Shown here: positions 37,953 through 46,511 of the stretch, piece by piece
Layout: every line of letters starts with the position of its first letter
Position numbering within the stretch: position 1 is the first letter of the stretch
Assembly (NCBI RefSeq): GCF_004331255.1
Contig: NZ_SJOF01000013.1
Coordinates: 36,899 to 100,898 of the forward strand
Length of the DNA stretch: 64,000 bases
Direction: 5' to 3'
DNA from: Acinetobacter sp. ANC 4173
GTDB taxonomy: Bacteria; Pseudomonadota; Gammaproteobacteria; Pseudomonadales; Moraxellaceae
Notes under the pieces: model-generated
What the model was told of the DNA's origin: nothing
What the model saw: only the letters and a program-made list of their open reading frames with translations
Databases searched by the model: none
Position numbers and translations under genes: made by a program

Positions 37953-39386
37953 ATGTCTCAATTTCCAAATTTAACTTTAAAAAACAACTATATTTTAATT
38001 GCAACTTCAAATAGTAAAGAAAAAGATGCCGTACGTTCAAAATTAAAATTTAAGAAAAAATTTTCTCTCACATCAAAAATACATGTGTATCTTGGTATTT
38101 TAGATAATTTACCTACAATTCATATAAATGGTAGTAGTGGTGGATCTACAGATGATTCTATTGGAAAAATTTTAAACTATTGTTTGCTTCAAAAAATACT
38201 TCCAGCTCCATCAGTCATTTTCTTAGTTGGTTTTTGTTGGGGCAACCCTAATCTTGTTAGTTTAAATGATACCATTTTATGTACTGAGATAGAATCTTCA
38301 AATCAAACTAGGTTCTATAAAGATAGTAAAGAATTCAAGTCACAAAATATTCAAAGTACCTTAAACTCAAAAATATTTTTTGAGCCGTTACTTAATGAGT
38401 ATATAGATTTAAAATTTAATAAACTCATAAGTTTTGATTGCTATGTAGCAGATACCCAACAGAGAGATCTTCTGACATTATCTAGACCAGAAATAGGTGG
38501 TGGTGAAATGGAAGGTTGGGCTTTCATTAGTAATTTAAATCCAATGCCATGGATCATAGTAAAATCCGTCTCAGATTTAGCAAATGACTCTACCAATCGA
38601 GATGAGCAAGAAAAATGTGCACAAAAATCTGCTAATTTAATTAGTATTGTTAGTAAAACTCTAATTACTGAAGAAGCAATAGATATTACTCCTATCCAAG
38701 AAAATACAGATTTAATTAACCTTCTTATTAATCATGAAATAAAAATAATTTCTTCAGAATTACCCTCTAACAAATATGACTTAAATAACTATTTAAGTAA
38801 AAATATTTATCCATTACTAGAGAAAAAATTATTAAACTATGATTATATCAAGCAAGACAATAATTTAATTAAACATTTTTGCATTTTAATTCTTGAAATG
38901 ATTCAAAACTCTATAACCCACGGAAAATCAAATCAAGTTTCCATTTTATTTGACCGAAATACAATAAAATACAAAGATAACTGTATATTTCATGATCCAA
39001 ACACAGAAACCGATAATAAAGGTGGGGGAAAAACATCATGGAAATACATCAAGACAAATTACATCGAAAAAAATACTATTTCCTATAGATACTATGATGA
39101 AAAATATCAATTTACATTCAATAATATTGAATTTTTGGAAAATATTCCAACTGAATGCATAGTAAAGTATGATATTCCTACTGAACCAAGTGATCTATGC
39201 AAAAATATTTTATTAGATTTTAGTACTTATAGAATGGGGTCTTTACACCCATTATTATTTATAATTTGTAAAAAGCAATTACTTGCAGGAAAATTTATTT
39301 ACATTAAAATTAACAATGAAATTCAAGTTATGCAATTCCAAGAGCTAGTATTCGAATTCCCCGAATCCATTAAATTTTATTATTAA
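37953..39386 (+). CDS. Fusion of nucleoside-phosphorylase-like and GHKL ATPase-like domains
   Basis: A 477-residue protein, much more AT-rich than its neighbours. Residues 12-240 have the order of motifs of the MTA/SAH nucleosidase and purine phosphorylase fold: ILIATSNSKEKDAVRSKL, VYLGILDNLPTIHINGSS, FLVGFCWGNPNLVSLNDTIL, GGGEMEGWAF (Glu at 185, ribose site in relatives), and IIVKSVSDLAND with Asp208, the usual catalytic acid. Residues 305-400 resemble a GHKL ATPase: LILEMIQNSITHGKS (N box), YKDNCIFHDP (G1-like Asp-Asn) and NKGGGKTSWKYIK. Residues 415-470 (ILLDFSTYRMGS...) may be STAS-like. There is no signal peptide. It starts 75 bp after metH and stands alone. Function unknown; a conflict or defence role is inference. 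Confidence 0.75.
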   Translation: MSQFPNLTLKNNYILIATSNSKEKDAVRSKLKFKKKFSLTSKIHVYLGILDNLPTIHINGSSGGSTDDSIGKILNYCLLQKILPAPSVIFLVGFCWGNPNLVSLNDTILCTEIESSNQTRFYKDSKEFKSQNIQSTLNSKIFFEPLLNEYIDLKFNKLISFDCYVADTQQRDLLTLSRPEIGGGEMEGWAFISNLNPMPWIIVKSVSDLANDSTNRDEQEKCAQKSANLISIVSKTLITEEAIDITPIQENTDLINLLINHEIKIISSELPSNKYDLNNYLSKNIYPLLEKKLLNYDYIKQDNNLIKHFCILILEMIQNSITHGKSNQVSILFDRNTIKYKDNCIFHDPNTETDNKGGGKTSWKYIKTNYIEKNTISYRYYDEKYQFTFNNIEFLENIPTECIVKYDIPTEPSDLCKNILLDFSTYRMGSLHPLLFIICKKQLLAGKFIYIKINNEIQVMQFQELVFEFPESIKFYY

Positions 39387-39541
39387 ATATTGGTAAGCCT
39401 CCTTTTTTAAAAGTTGACTGCTTTAAATAAGCTACACCATCTAACTATTTCATTATTATTCATTCTCAGGTCTCAGTAACTTTATACCCCCACTAAGTCA
39501 AAACTTTATCACTGCCCTGATCTGTTTCTAAACTCTCATGC

Positions 39542-39570
39542 ATAGAATGTTATCCACCATAACATTCTAT
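39542..39570. repeat. Perfect 12-bp inverted repeat without T run
   Basis: ATAGAATGTTAT (39542-39553), loop CCACC, ATAACATTCTAT (39559-39570). It lacks a U-tract, so it is more likely an operator or a structural element than an intrinsic terminator. Confidence 0.6.
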
Positions 39571-39681
39571 CACTAAAATTATTATACTCTTCCCTTTAGA
39601 AGCAATATTTCTCTTGCCATTGATTAGGATTAGAGAAAGTTAAAAAATCTGCTTACCACCGAACATTAATCATAAAAATTT

Positions 39682-39750
39682 TTAAGCATCAGTCATATTG
39701 TTACGTAAATCACGCGCTGGAAGTTTTAAGCGCTTGTTATAAGGTTGCAT
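39682..39750 (-). pseudogene. N-terminal fragment of a DUF559 endonuclease-domain protein
   Basis: The minus strand reads MQPYNKRLKLPARDLRNNMT, then DA and TAA. The opening, with P-Y-N-K, the L-A-R-x-L-R stretch and N-M-T-D-A, matches the start of DUF559 (Vsr/RecB-like) proteins, which normally continue EKLLW. Only 22 codons are left; the nuclease part is gone. Too short to be functional. Confidence 0.55.
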
Positions 39751-39832
39751 CACGACGCTCTTATTTTTAAATATTCTTTTAAGAATCTTGGCATAATATC
39801 TGCCAGAGAATAACAATGCACGAAACATCATC

Positions 39833-40036
39833 ATGAACGCAACCCAACTCTTTCTCGGCGTGATCTTTAGCTCAATTGGTTTAGGCTATTTCCTTTATGG
39901 TAAAAAACAAAAACTGACTGTGCCCTTTGTTGTCGGTCTAGTTCTAATGGTTTTCCCTTATTTTATTGAAAGCAATATTTTGCTGAGTAGCATTGGTATT
40001 TTTCTCTCTATAATCCCCTATTTTTTACGCTTTTAA
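39833..40036 (+). CDS. Small two-helix membrane protein
   Basis: A 67-residue very hydrophobic protein. The first helix is about residues 4-22 (TQLFLGVIFSSIGLGYFLYG), followed by a Lys-rich turn GKKQKLT, then helices at about 28-45 and 48-64. It resembles short proteins annotated in gammaproteobacteria as putative amino-acid transport proteins, without functional proof. Its stop overlaps by a few bases the stop of the convergent gene at 40033. The promoter probably lies in the gap from 39750. Confidence 0.65.
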   Translation: MNATQLFLGVIFSSIGLGYFLYGKKQKLTVPFVVGLVLMVFPYFIESNILLSSIGIFLSIIPYFLRF

Positions 40037-40500
40037 AGTGATTTAGCGGTTTCAAGCAATTCAAATTTAATGTCGATCACATTCCAGTGGTGCATCATCT
40101 CGCGTAAAAATACAAAGTAAACCAGACTGAATACACCCTGTTCCGCCACTTTACACACATAATATTCACGACGTTCGATAAACTCATTAAAGCCACTTTC
40201 AAGCTGTACTCGATCTATGCTGTGCTGATTCGGGAAAAATAAGCTCAACACTTGTTGAAATAAAGCATCCGCACTGATTGCATTTTTGGGCGGAGCATAT
40301 TGGATGGGAACCGATTCTAATATTTCTTCAATCACATAAATCATCAACTCGATGGCTAGTTCGTCTAGTACACCATGACGCATACTATTCGATTTGATGA
40401 ATTGTAAGCCTTTATCAATCTGAAAGTGCTGCCCATCTCGTTCAAAGCTAAGCTGCTCCAAACCTAAGGAAAATTTTATTGCAGCATCGGGAGTAGTCAT
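40033..40500 (-). CDS. Conserved hypothetical protein
   Basis: A 155-residue soluble protein of unknown function. It is acidic, with no signal peptide, and probably alpha-helical (GVLDELAIELMIYVIEEILE, LVYFVFLREMMHHWNVIDI). The start at 40500 (MTTPDAAIKFSLGLEQLSFE) was preferred, because GGAGG stands nine bases before it; the ATG at 40509 would directly abut that GGAGG. It ends in a tail-to-tail overlap with the small membrane gene. It lies 140 bp downstream of the Fsr-type pump gene on the same strand, with a hairpin between. Confidence 0.7.
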   Translation of the reverse strand: MTTPDAAIKFSLGLEQLSFERDGQHFQIDKGLQFIKSNSMRHGVLDELAIELMIYVIEEILESVPIQYAPPKNAISADALFQQVLSLFFPNQHSIDRVQLESGFNEFIERREYYVCKVAEQGVFSLVYFVFLREMMHHWNVIDIKFELLETAKSL

Positions 40501-40577
40501 AACATTCATCCTCCAGAATCAAAACGGTTCATCCATCGTTGCATTGGTTTTGGACACAACAACCATGCCAAAAACAA

Positions 40578-40612
40578 ACGCGCCATCTTGTTCATCTTCT
40601 AAGATAGCGCGT
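40578..40612 (-). terminator. Terminator-like hairpin after the Fsr pump gene
   Basis: ACGCGC-C-ATCTT (40578-40589) and AAGAT-A-GCGCGT (40601-40612) with one mismatch; on the minus strand it is followed by TTTGTTTTT. Confidence 0.65.
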
Positions 40613-40640
40613 CTGAGTATAAAGTTCTGCGGTTTTCAGT

Positions 40641-41861
40641 TTAATTTGCTTGGGTCTTCGGTAAAAATGCGGTGGCAAAACCCAGTAATGGCAATAACGA
40701 ACACACGCCAAATACCCATTCAATACCCTTTAAATCTGCCAAATAGCCCAATCCTGCTGCGGCAATCCCACTCACTCCAAACATTAAACCAAACATTAAG
40801 CCTGCAATCATGCCCACTCGACCAGGCACAGCTTCTTGTGCGTAGACCACCATGGCAGCAAAGGCAGAAGACAGCACTAAACCTGTCATAACTGACAATA
40901 CCGTGGTCCAGAACAGATTGGCAAAAGGCATCATTAAAGCGAAGGGTGCCATGCCGACAAAGGACACCCAAATCACCGCTTTACGTCCAATTTTGTCGCC
41001 AATTGGCCCACCTACAAAGGTTCCCAATGCCACCGCAGCCAAGAATGCAAACAAATGTAACTGTGCCGATTGCAGGCTGATATGGAATTTATGCATCAAG
41101 TAAAAAGTAAAGTAATTACTGATACTGGCAATATAAGTAAATTTGGCGAACATCAACACGCAGATGGTCGAAAGTGCAATGGTCAGTTGACGTCCATGCA
41201 GTTTGCTTTGCACTTGTTGTGTCTTGGCTGCCAATTGTTTTTTACTGTAGCCGATACTCCAACGACTCACACCAAACAATACCCAAATGGCAAGTAATGC
41301 AAACACAATCAGCAATGCCACAGCATGCTGTCCAAAAGGCACAATAATCAGTGCCGCCAATAAAGGTCCAATAGCTGTACCGGTATTACCTCCCACCTGA
41401 AAGGTCGATTGTGCTGTGCCAAAGCGTCCACCCGATGCCATACGCGCCACGCGGGAAGCTTCGGGATGAAAGGTCGATGACCCCACCCCAATCAATGCAG
41501 ATGCGATAAGCAATACTGTAAAATTCGGTGAAAATGCCAACAGCAAAATACCACTAAAAGTCACCAACATGCCCATTGGCAGCAAATAAGGTTTTGGATG
41601 CTTGTCGGTATATAATCCAATCCAAGGTTGCAGGAGCGATGCCGTGATTTGATAGACCAATGAAATCAGTCCAACTTGAGCAAAGCTCAGCGAGAAATTG
41701 GTTTTCAGCATCGGATAAATTGCAGGAAGAACGGCTTGAATCAGGTCATTCAATAAATGTGCCAGAGCTACAGCACCCACAATTTTTACAATCATTCCTT
41801 GTGGCTGAAGATTTGCCACAGCTTCATCCATGCTTTCCTTCGTCTGCATTGAAGACGTCAT
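40641..41861 (-). CDS. MFS efflux pump, fosmidomycin-resistance (Fsr) type
   Basis: A 406-residue, 12-helix major facilitator protein. The helix-1 motif VGAVALAHLLNDLIQAVLPA and LYTDKHPKPYLLPMGMLV fit the fosmidomycin resistance family, as do GSSTFHPEASRVARMASGG and RFGTAQSTFQVGGNTGTAIG. Members export fosmidomycin and other small drugs by proton antiport. It is divergent from an AraC-type regulator at 41958, the likely controller. The real substrate cannot be told from sequence. Confidence 0.87.
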   Translation of the reverse strand: MTSSMQTKESMDEAVANLQPQGMIVKIVGAVALAHLLNDLIQAVLPAIYPMLKTNFSLSFAQVGLISLVYQITASLLQPWIGLYTDKHPKPYLLPMGMLVTFSGILLLAFSPNFTVLLIASALIGVGSSTFHPEASRVARMASGGRFGTAQSTFQVGGNTGTAIGPLLAALIIVPFGQHAVALLIVFALLAIWVLFGVSRWSIGYSKKQLAAKTQQVQSKLHGRQLTIALSTICVLMFAKFTYIASISNYFTFYLMHKFHISLQSAQLHLFAFLAAVALGTFVGGPIGDKIGRKAVIWVSFVGMAPFALMMPFANLFWTTVLSVMTGLVLSSAFAAMVVYAQEAVPGRVGMIAGLMFGLMFGVSGIAAAGLGYLADLKGIEWVFGVCSLLPLLGFATAFLPKTQAN

Positions 41862-41957
41862 AGCTGAAAAACTCCAATCATTGATATTTCAACTAATATT
41901 GTAAAATGTCATTCGTGGCGTTATCTTCCAACAATCCCTGTATAAGTGACAAATTTC

Positions 41958-42746
41958 ATGAAAATGTCTAATTCACTGATTGAAACGGAAATGTCCGAAC
42001 TGGTGATTGGACGTTCATCTGAGCATACTTATCGAGAAATTACTCCTGCACATAGCCATTCACGAGCGCAATTTTTGTACGCCTCGACCGGAATTATTCA
42101 AGTCTTTACACCCAATCATGTTTGGTTGATTCCTCCCATGTGTGCGTTATGGATTCCTGCACATATTGAACATAGTGTAATTTCTTTAAGTCGGGTCAAA
42201 ATGAATACTGCACTGGTCGAAGCTCAAGCAGCATCAGTATTGGGTCAACAGTGTTTTATTATTCGGGTCAGCAAGTTATTGCATGAATTATTGATTCGTT
42301 TAAATGTGATTGAACATATTCCTGTGTCTGAATTACTCAGTTCGGCAGAGCTTTCTCGTGCAATACAAATTCTGATTTTTGATGAAATTCAGAAAGCCAA
42401 TTCTTTACCCATTCAGATTCCTTGGCCCCAAGACAAACGCCTATTAAGTATATGCCAAACGCTATTACACGAACCTCAACACCATAAGGACTTAAGCACA
42501 TGGTCAGATGAAATTGGTACCAGTGCCAGAACCCTGATGCGGATGTTCCAAAAGGAAACTGGGATGTCGTATCGGGCATGGCTGCAACGAATGCATATTG
42601 CACAAGCCTTAAGTAAAATTGCCAGCGGCGAATCTGTTGCACAAATTTCTAGAGCACTGGGATACAGCAATCCAAGCGCATTTAGTGCCATGTTTAAACG
42701 ACATTTAGGGCAAACACCGCAGCAATTTAAATATACAGATGAATAG
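41958..42746 (+). CDS. AraC-family transcriptional regulator
   Basis: A 262-residue AraC/XylS-type regulator. The N-terminal half is a small cupin-like sensor (ITPAHSHSRAQFLYASTGII, then IPPMCALWIPAHIEHSV). The C-terminal half has the two helix-turn-helix motifs: WSDEIGTSARTLMRMFQKET and VAQISRALGYSNPSAFSAMF. It is divergent from the Fsr pump, so it probably controls that gene in response to a compound. A GTG at 41946 would add four residues; the ATG at 41958 is used. No RBS is evident for either. Confidence 0.88.
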   Translation: MKMSNSLIETEMSELVIGRSSEHTYREITPAHSHSRAQFLYASTGIIQVFTPNHVWLIPPMCALWIPAHIEHSVISLSRVKMNTALVEAQAASVLGQQCFIIRVSKLLHELLIRLNVIEHIPVSELLSSAELSRAIQILIFDEIQKANSLPIQIPWPQDKRLLSICQTLLHEPQHHKDLSTWSDEIGTSARTLMRMFQKETGMSYRAWLQRMHIAQALSKIASGESVAQISRALGYSNPSAFSAMFKRHLGQTPQQFKYTDE

Positions 42747-42765
42747 GAGGATGACCCAATATCGC

Positions 42766-43251
42766 TTAGGCCGTTAATCGGTCGACAAACAAAATACCAT
42801 TGAGGTGATCCACTTCATGTTGCACAATGCGTGCTGGAAATCCTTCAAAAGTTGTTTCCATAACATCACCTTCTAATGTGTGATAAAGCACTCTAATGAC
42901 TTGTGCACGCTCAACCTGCGCACGTTGATTTGGCACACTTAAACAACCTTCTTCGCCCAAACAAGTCACTTCAGAAAACTCTAAAATTTGTGGATTGACC
43001 ATGACTACAGGCTGCATCTCCGATGCATCGGGATAACGTGGATTCGGACGCGACGCAACAATAATCACCTGTTTAGAAATATACAATTGCGGTGCAGCAA
43101 TCCCGACACCATTACGCTCTAGCATGGTTGCATGCATGGCTGAAGCCAATTGCATCAGCCATTCACTATTAAACTCTGCTTCGGCAACAGGCGCAGCTTT
43201 TAATTTTAAGATGTCTTCTCCGCGTTGGGCAACGGGTAAAATCACGCTCAT
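42766..43251 (-). CDS. def: Peptide deformylase
   Basis: Removes the formyl group from new N-terminal methionines. The 161-residue metalloenzyme has all three family motifs: motif I GVGIAAPQLYIS, motif II EEGCLSVP with the metal Cys, and motif III VQHEVDHLNGILFVDRL with both metal His. The context here (next to a regulator and a HutD-like gene rather than fmt) suggests a second, accessory def copy, which many Acinetobacter carry; the main def is presumably elsewhere. Confidence 0.93.
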   Translation of the reverse strand: MSVILPVAQRGEDILKLKAAPVAEAEFNSEWLMQLASAMHATMLERNGVGIAAPQLYISKQVIIVASRPNPRYPDASEMQPVVMVNPQILEFSEVTCLGEEGCLSVPNQRAQVERAQVIRVLYHTLEGDVMETTFEGFPARIVQHEVDHLNGILFVDRLTA

Positions 43252-43467
43252 ACACTGTTCCTAAGATCAAAACTCAACGATTGGTTTTCATCTATTCTGA
43301 ACCAGTTATACGCAAATTGAAATCGGTAGTTTAATGATGAACTTCTAGCCTTTATCTATTCTTGTGCAACGCTTGGCAGTTCAAATGGACTTTTTTACTC
43401 CACGGTTTGCTCAAGTCTGGTAACACTAAGTACGTCGAGATCTTGCCTGAATATGTAGTTTATTCTG

Positions 43468-44049
43468 TTAAATTTTGCTTAATTCAATCCAGCAGCATTG
43501 CCGTACAGTAGATGCAGGAAAAACAAGATGTTTCACATTTTGATTGGAATGCATGTAGATGCTCTGGTGTCGCTCAAGCTTAAAGTGTTGGCCATCTACA
43601 AACAATTCGAGTGCTGAAATACTTTGATTAAAGATAAACACCACATCTGCTGAGGAGAAAAACTCAAGTGCTGATGAAGTTTCCATCCATTGATAACGGG
43701 CAGTATAACGCTGCGGTGAATAGATTAAGTTAAAGTCACGGATCGCCTCTGCCAGTAGATTACAACTGACTAAACTATCACCAGCAAATTGTACCGACTG
43801 TAATGTCTTTAAAGTGAGCGCTACTCCATCAATATTCAGGTGAATGCCAGTACCATCCAACACCGTCAAAAAGCGTTGCATACCATTAAACTGAGAAAAG
43901 GTTCCCGAAGTCGTGACATCTGCCATGGAAATGCGCCAATCAAACTCGGTTAAATTCTCACCTGCACTACGCGCCAGTTCTAAGGTATAACCTGCTCCAT
44001 TTTTCCAAGGCATTTTTTTATAGTGATTTACCGTAAGTAACTCGATCAT
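43468..44049 (-). CDS. HutD/Ves family cupin-like protein
   Basis: A 193-residue protein with the HutD/Ves opening KKMPWKNGAGYTLELARSAG and FDWRISMADVTTSGTFSQFN, followed by a cupin-like barrel that ends QCCWIELSKI. In Pseudomonas HutD sits in the histidine-use locus and affects its expression; Ves in E. coli is a cold- and stress-linked protein. No hut genes are in the window, so a Ves-like role is just as likely. A 216-bp gap separates it from def. Confidence 0.85.
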   Translation of the reverse strand: MIELLTVNHYKKMPWKNGAGYTLELARSAGENLTEFDWRISMADVTTSGTFSQFNGMQRFLTVLDGTGIHLNIDGVALTLKTLQSVQFAGDSLVSCNLLAEAIRDFNLIYSPQRYTARYQWMETSSALEFFSSADVVFIFNQSISALELFVDGQHFKLERHQSIYMHSNQNVKHLVFPASTVRQCCWIELSKI

Positions 44050-44902
44050 GGCGTAAAGTTCTCTTTTAAATCATAACAATTGCCTAGGCAAAACAGTCAT
44101 GCCTTTGTAATAAGCTAGTGGTTTGACCATGCACAGCGACAATGAATAAATAAGATTCTTTCTTTTGAATTTTCAAACCGTTATACACTTTGGTTAGCGC
44201 TTAAACAGCAGTGACAATGTGTTCTTTCCATCCCATCAGCAATCAACCTTCGTCTGTTAATGCTGGGTTAACCCTCCGATGGCTACAATTCAATCCAGCA
44301 TCTGATTTATCTTAACCTAGCATACACTTATTTGTATATACAGGATTATACATAATAATTAATCTTACCATGATGTCTCAGCGTCGCGACTTGATCGCCC
44401 ATTAATGGATTTGTTGCACAAAGCTGTTCGTAAATCCTTATTCAGCAATATAATTCTCAGATGAATACACCACAGCAAAATCTATCGTTCCAGCAATTCG
44501 TTTACTGAGAATCAAACTCAGATCAACCGAGAAACTTTATCAATCTCATTTAATTTCTATTCTGCTAAGGGAAAATGTGAAGCTTGGAGAGAGATAAAAA
44601 CTCTCCCGCAAGCAAGAAAAGAGCTGCTTCAAATAGTGAACTGATGAGGCAGACCATCTCCCCGAGTGGTCACTTAAATTTGAGTAGATCGAGATAAATT
44701 TACCTTTTGAATCTTTGCACAACAGTGCCAATTACACATAACAACCGTATAAACCCCATTAGCATAAGTTTAGAAATGTTCTTATAAAAGCAAGTATTCG
44801 CCAAATTAATTTCGATAACTACAAAGAATTATTCCAGTTCTCAGAATAACCCTTTGTTGTCATGATGTTCTGAATCAGCCCCATTTAAAAGATGAAAAAT
44901 TT
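44050..44902. other. Gene-free region with IS-like ends
   Basis: About 850 bp between the HutD and TorF-like genes. No coding sequence is credible. It holds at 44407-44424 GGATTTGTTGCACAAAGC and, in the opposite orientation at 44711-44729, GGCACTGTTGTGCAAAGAT, ends of insertion-sequence type (see separate entry). Confidence 0.5.
44407..44729. mobile_element. Possible degenerate IS/MITE remnant
   Basis: Two inward-facing sequences of about 18 bp, sharing 13 of 19 positions with the TGTTG and CAAAG cores, enclose 320 bp without a transposase. The TTGTTGCACAAA core is common to IS5/IS6-type termini in Acinetobacter. No target duplication is clear. A remnant or internally deleted element is possible, but chance cannot be excluded. 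Confidence 0.3.
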
Positions 44903-45664
44903 TTAGAATTCCTTGGTAATACTAAAAATCACAGCATCATCTGCATAATTTAATTCTTTGTTGATATTTGAGTCGACATAATACAAATCAAAAATAAAAT
45001 CATTATAGTTATAATTTCCGCCTAATTTATAATCATAATATGAGTCTTCTTGGTCTGTTGCCCATAAAACATCATAAGCCTCGTGACTTGAAAATTTGTT
45101 ATATCCAACTTGGGCATAAGTATTCCAATTTTTAGCGACCGGATAATTATAACTGGCTTCATAACGCAGCATTTCCCCAGTATTGAAAAAATACTCTGGG
45201 GAATAATAAAAGGTAAAATTTAATGCATCATCTTCAGTTAATAAACTCATACCTGTTACAGCAATAGAATATTCCTCATAGTCCGTATCGGTTAAAGATT
45301 TATACGAACCTGGATAATTAATATCTGCATATTGAATATTGAGCTGAAGGTGATCATTAACTAAATAGTCATATCCTAAATAATAATCCAGCTCTATACT
45401 ACTCCCAATATCAAGCTCACTGTTCGAAGCAAAAAGTTGCGCATATAAACCAGAGTCATGATCTATACGTAAAGTACCTTGTATAGCAGGATCACCTTCC
45501 GTTTGTGAATAACCACGCGAATAGTAATCAGTTAAAAAAGAAACCGTACCACTGGTTGAAAAACCTTTTAAGATATTTGATTGTTCGACAGTTTCCGCGT
45601 GTACACTCGAAATTGCCATTACCACCCATAAACCGCATACTAGCTTATTTTTCAAATTTTGCAT
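44903..45664 (-). CDS. TorF-family outer-membrane protein
   Basis: A 253-residue outer-membrane protein. The signal peptide is MQNLKNKLVCGLWVVMAISS with cleavage near VHAET. The mature part is full of alternating polar and aromatic strands and ends in Phe (VIFSITKEF), typical of a barrel. SFLTDYYSRGYSQTEGDPAI is the hallmark of the TorF putative porin family. It is separated from the tcu genes by 850 bp and points away, so a role in carboxylate uptake is only a context guess. Confidence 0.82.
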   Translation of the reverse strand: MQNLKNKLVCGLWVVMAISSVHAETVEQSNILKGFSTSGTVSFLTDYYSRGYSQTEGDPAIQGTLRIDHDSGLYAQLFASNSELDIGSSIELDYYLGYDYLVNDHLQLNIQYADINYPGSYKSLTDTDYEEYSIAVTGMSLLTEDDALNFTFYYSPEYFFNTGEMLRYEASYNYPVAKNWNTYAQVGYNKFSSHEAYDVLWATDQEDSYYDYKLGGNYNYNDFIFDLYYVDSNINKELNYADDAVIFSITKEF

Positions 45665-46511
45665 TTAATCAATTCCATGATTTTTATTTGGTTTTTTATT
45701 GTCATGCTTTTTTTAAGAAAGCATAGAACCAATTTACATAATTCGATAGGAACCATTCCACGAATAAATATTAATTATATTTTTCAAAGACTTTTTTTAT
45801 TTTATCTAAAAATACAGCAATTTAAGTGACCATTGAAATGTAAAATTACAAAATAACGATCTTGAATTGCATTTAAGTGAATAAAATATCCAATCCTCTT
45901 ACAAACTATATGCACAATATCGATATGCAATTCATCTGCCTGATAAAAACATTAATGGCTATCATTGAATAAACGAGATCAAATCAATAATGATGAATGA
46001 ATATGCTATAAAATCATGCTCAGATTTAAAAAAAATATGAGTTGATAAATTCATACTTTTGAATCATCGAACTTAATATTGATCAGATAAAACAAGGTCT
46101 GAAGAGATGGGTCCTCCCCTTCAGACCTTAAGAAGCATTAAATATCTTTGCTCTATGCCCTTAATTTGAACTTTTTTGAGTAAAGATACGAGAGCCATTT
46201 AATGATGGTGAAAGAGTGCCAATTGATTTTTTGTTCTTTATGTTGAATACCCATGCCAGTATTGATTAGTGCTGAGCTTTAGCTTAACAAATGAGGATTT
46301 TGTATATAAATTCAATGTAAGCATTGGTATGATTGAAATTCATCATTATTATTGGAAAAATATCATATTAAGTGAGTTATAAAATATTTATCGTATCGAA
46401 AAATTTCTACTTAATTTAAACATTTTTCTGGCAACACTGATAACATCCACTTTATTCATTAACTTGCTTTATTGAAGTATCGGACACCTAAACGCAAAAG
46501 AATATATTTTC
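45665..46511. other. Gene-free region before the tcu locus
   Basis: About 850 bp of very AT-rich DNA between divergent TorF-like and LysR genes. No open frame or tRNA. A strong hairpin stands at 46094-46129 (separate entry). Confidence 0.45.
46094..46129 (-). terminator. Orphan hairpin, terminator-like on the minus strand
   Basis: AAGGTCTGAAG (46094-46104), 14-base loop, CTTCAGACCTT (46119-46129). On the minus strand it is followed by GTTTTATC, so it could end a minus transcript, but no gene lies upstream on that strand. It may mark a small RNA or a lost gene. Confidence 0.45.

Larger units (their letters stand above)
39387..39832. other. Gap with a strong hairpin and a gene fragment
   Basis: About 445 bp after the fusion gene. 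It holds a perfect 12-bp-stem hairpin at 39542-39570 and, on the minus strand at 39682-39750, the N-terminal piece of a DUF559-type protein. No other gene is seen. Confidence 0.55.

Noticed and set aside
44546..44731. Minus-strand 61-codon frame in the 44 kb gap
   Set aside because: No RBS or recognisable composition, and it overlaps the putative IS end.
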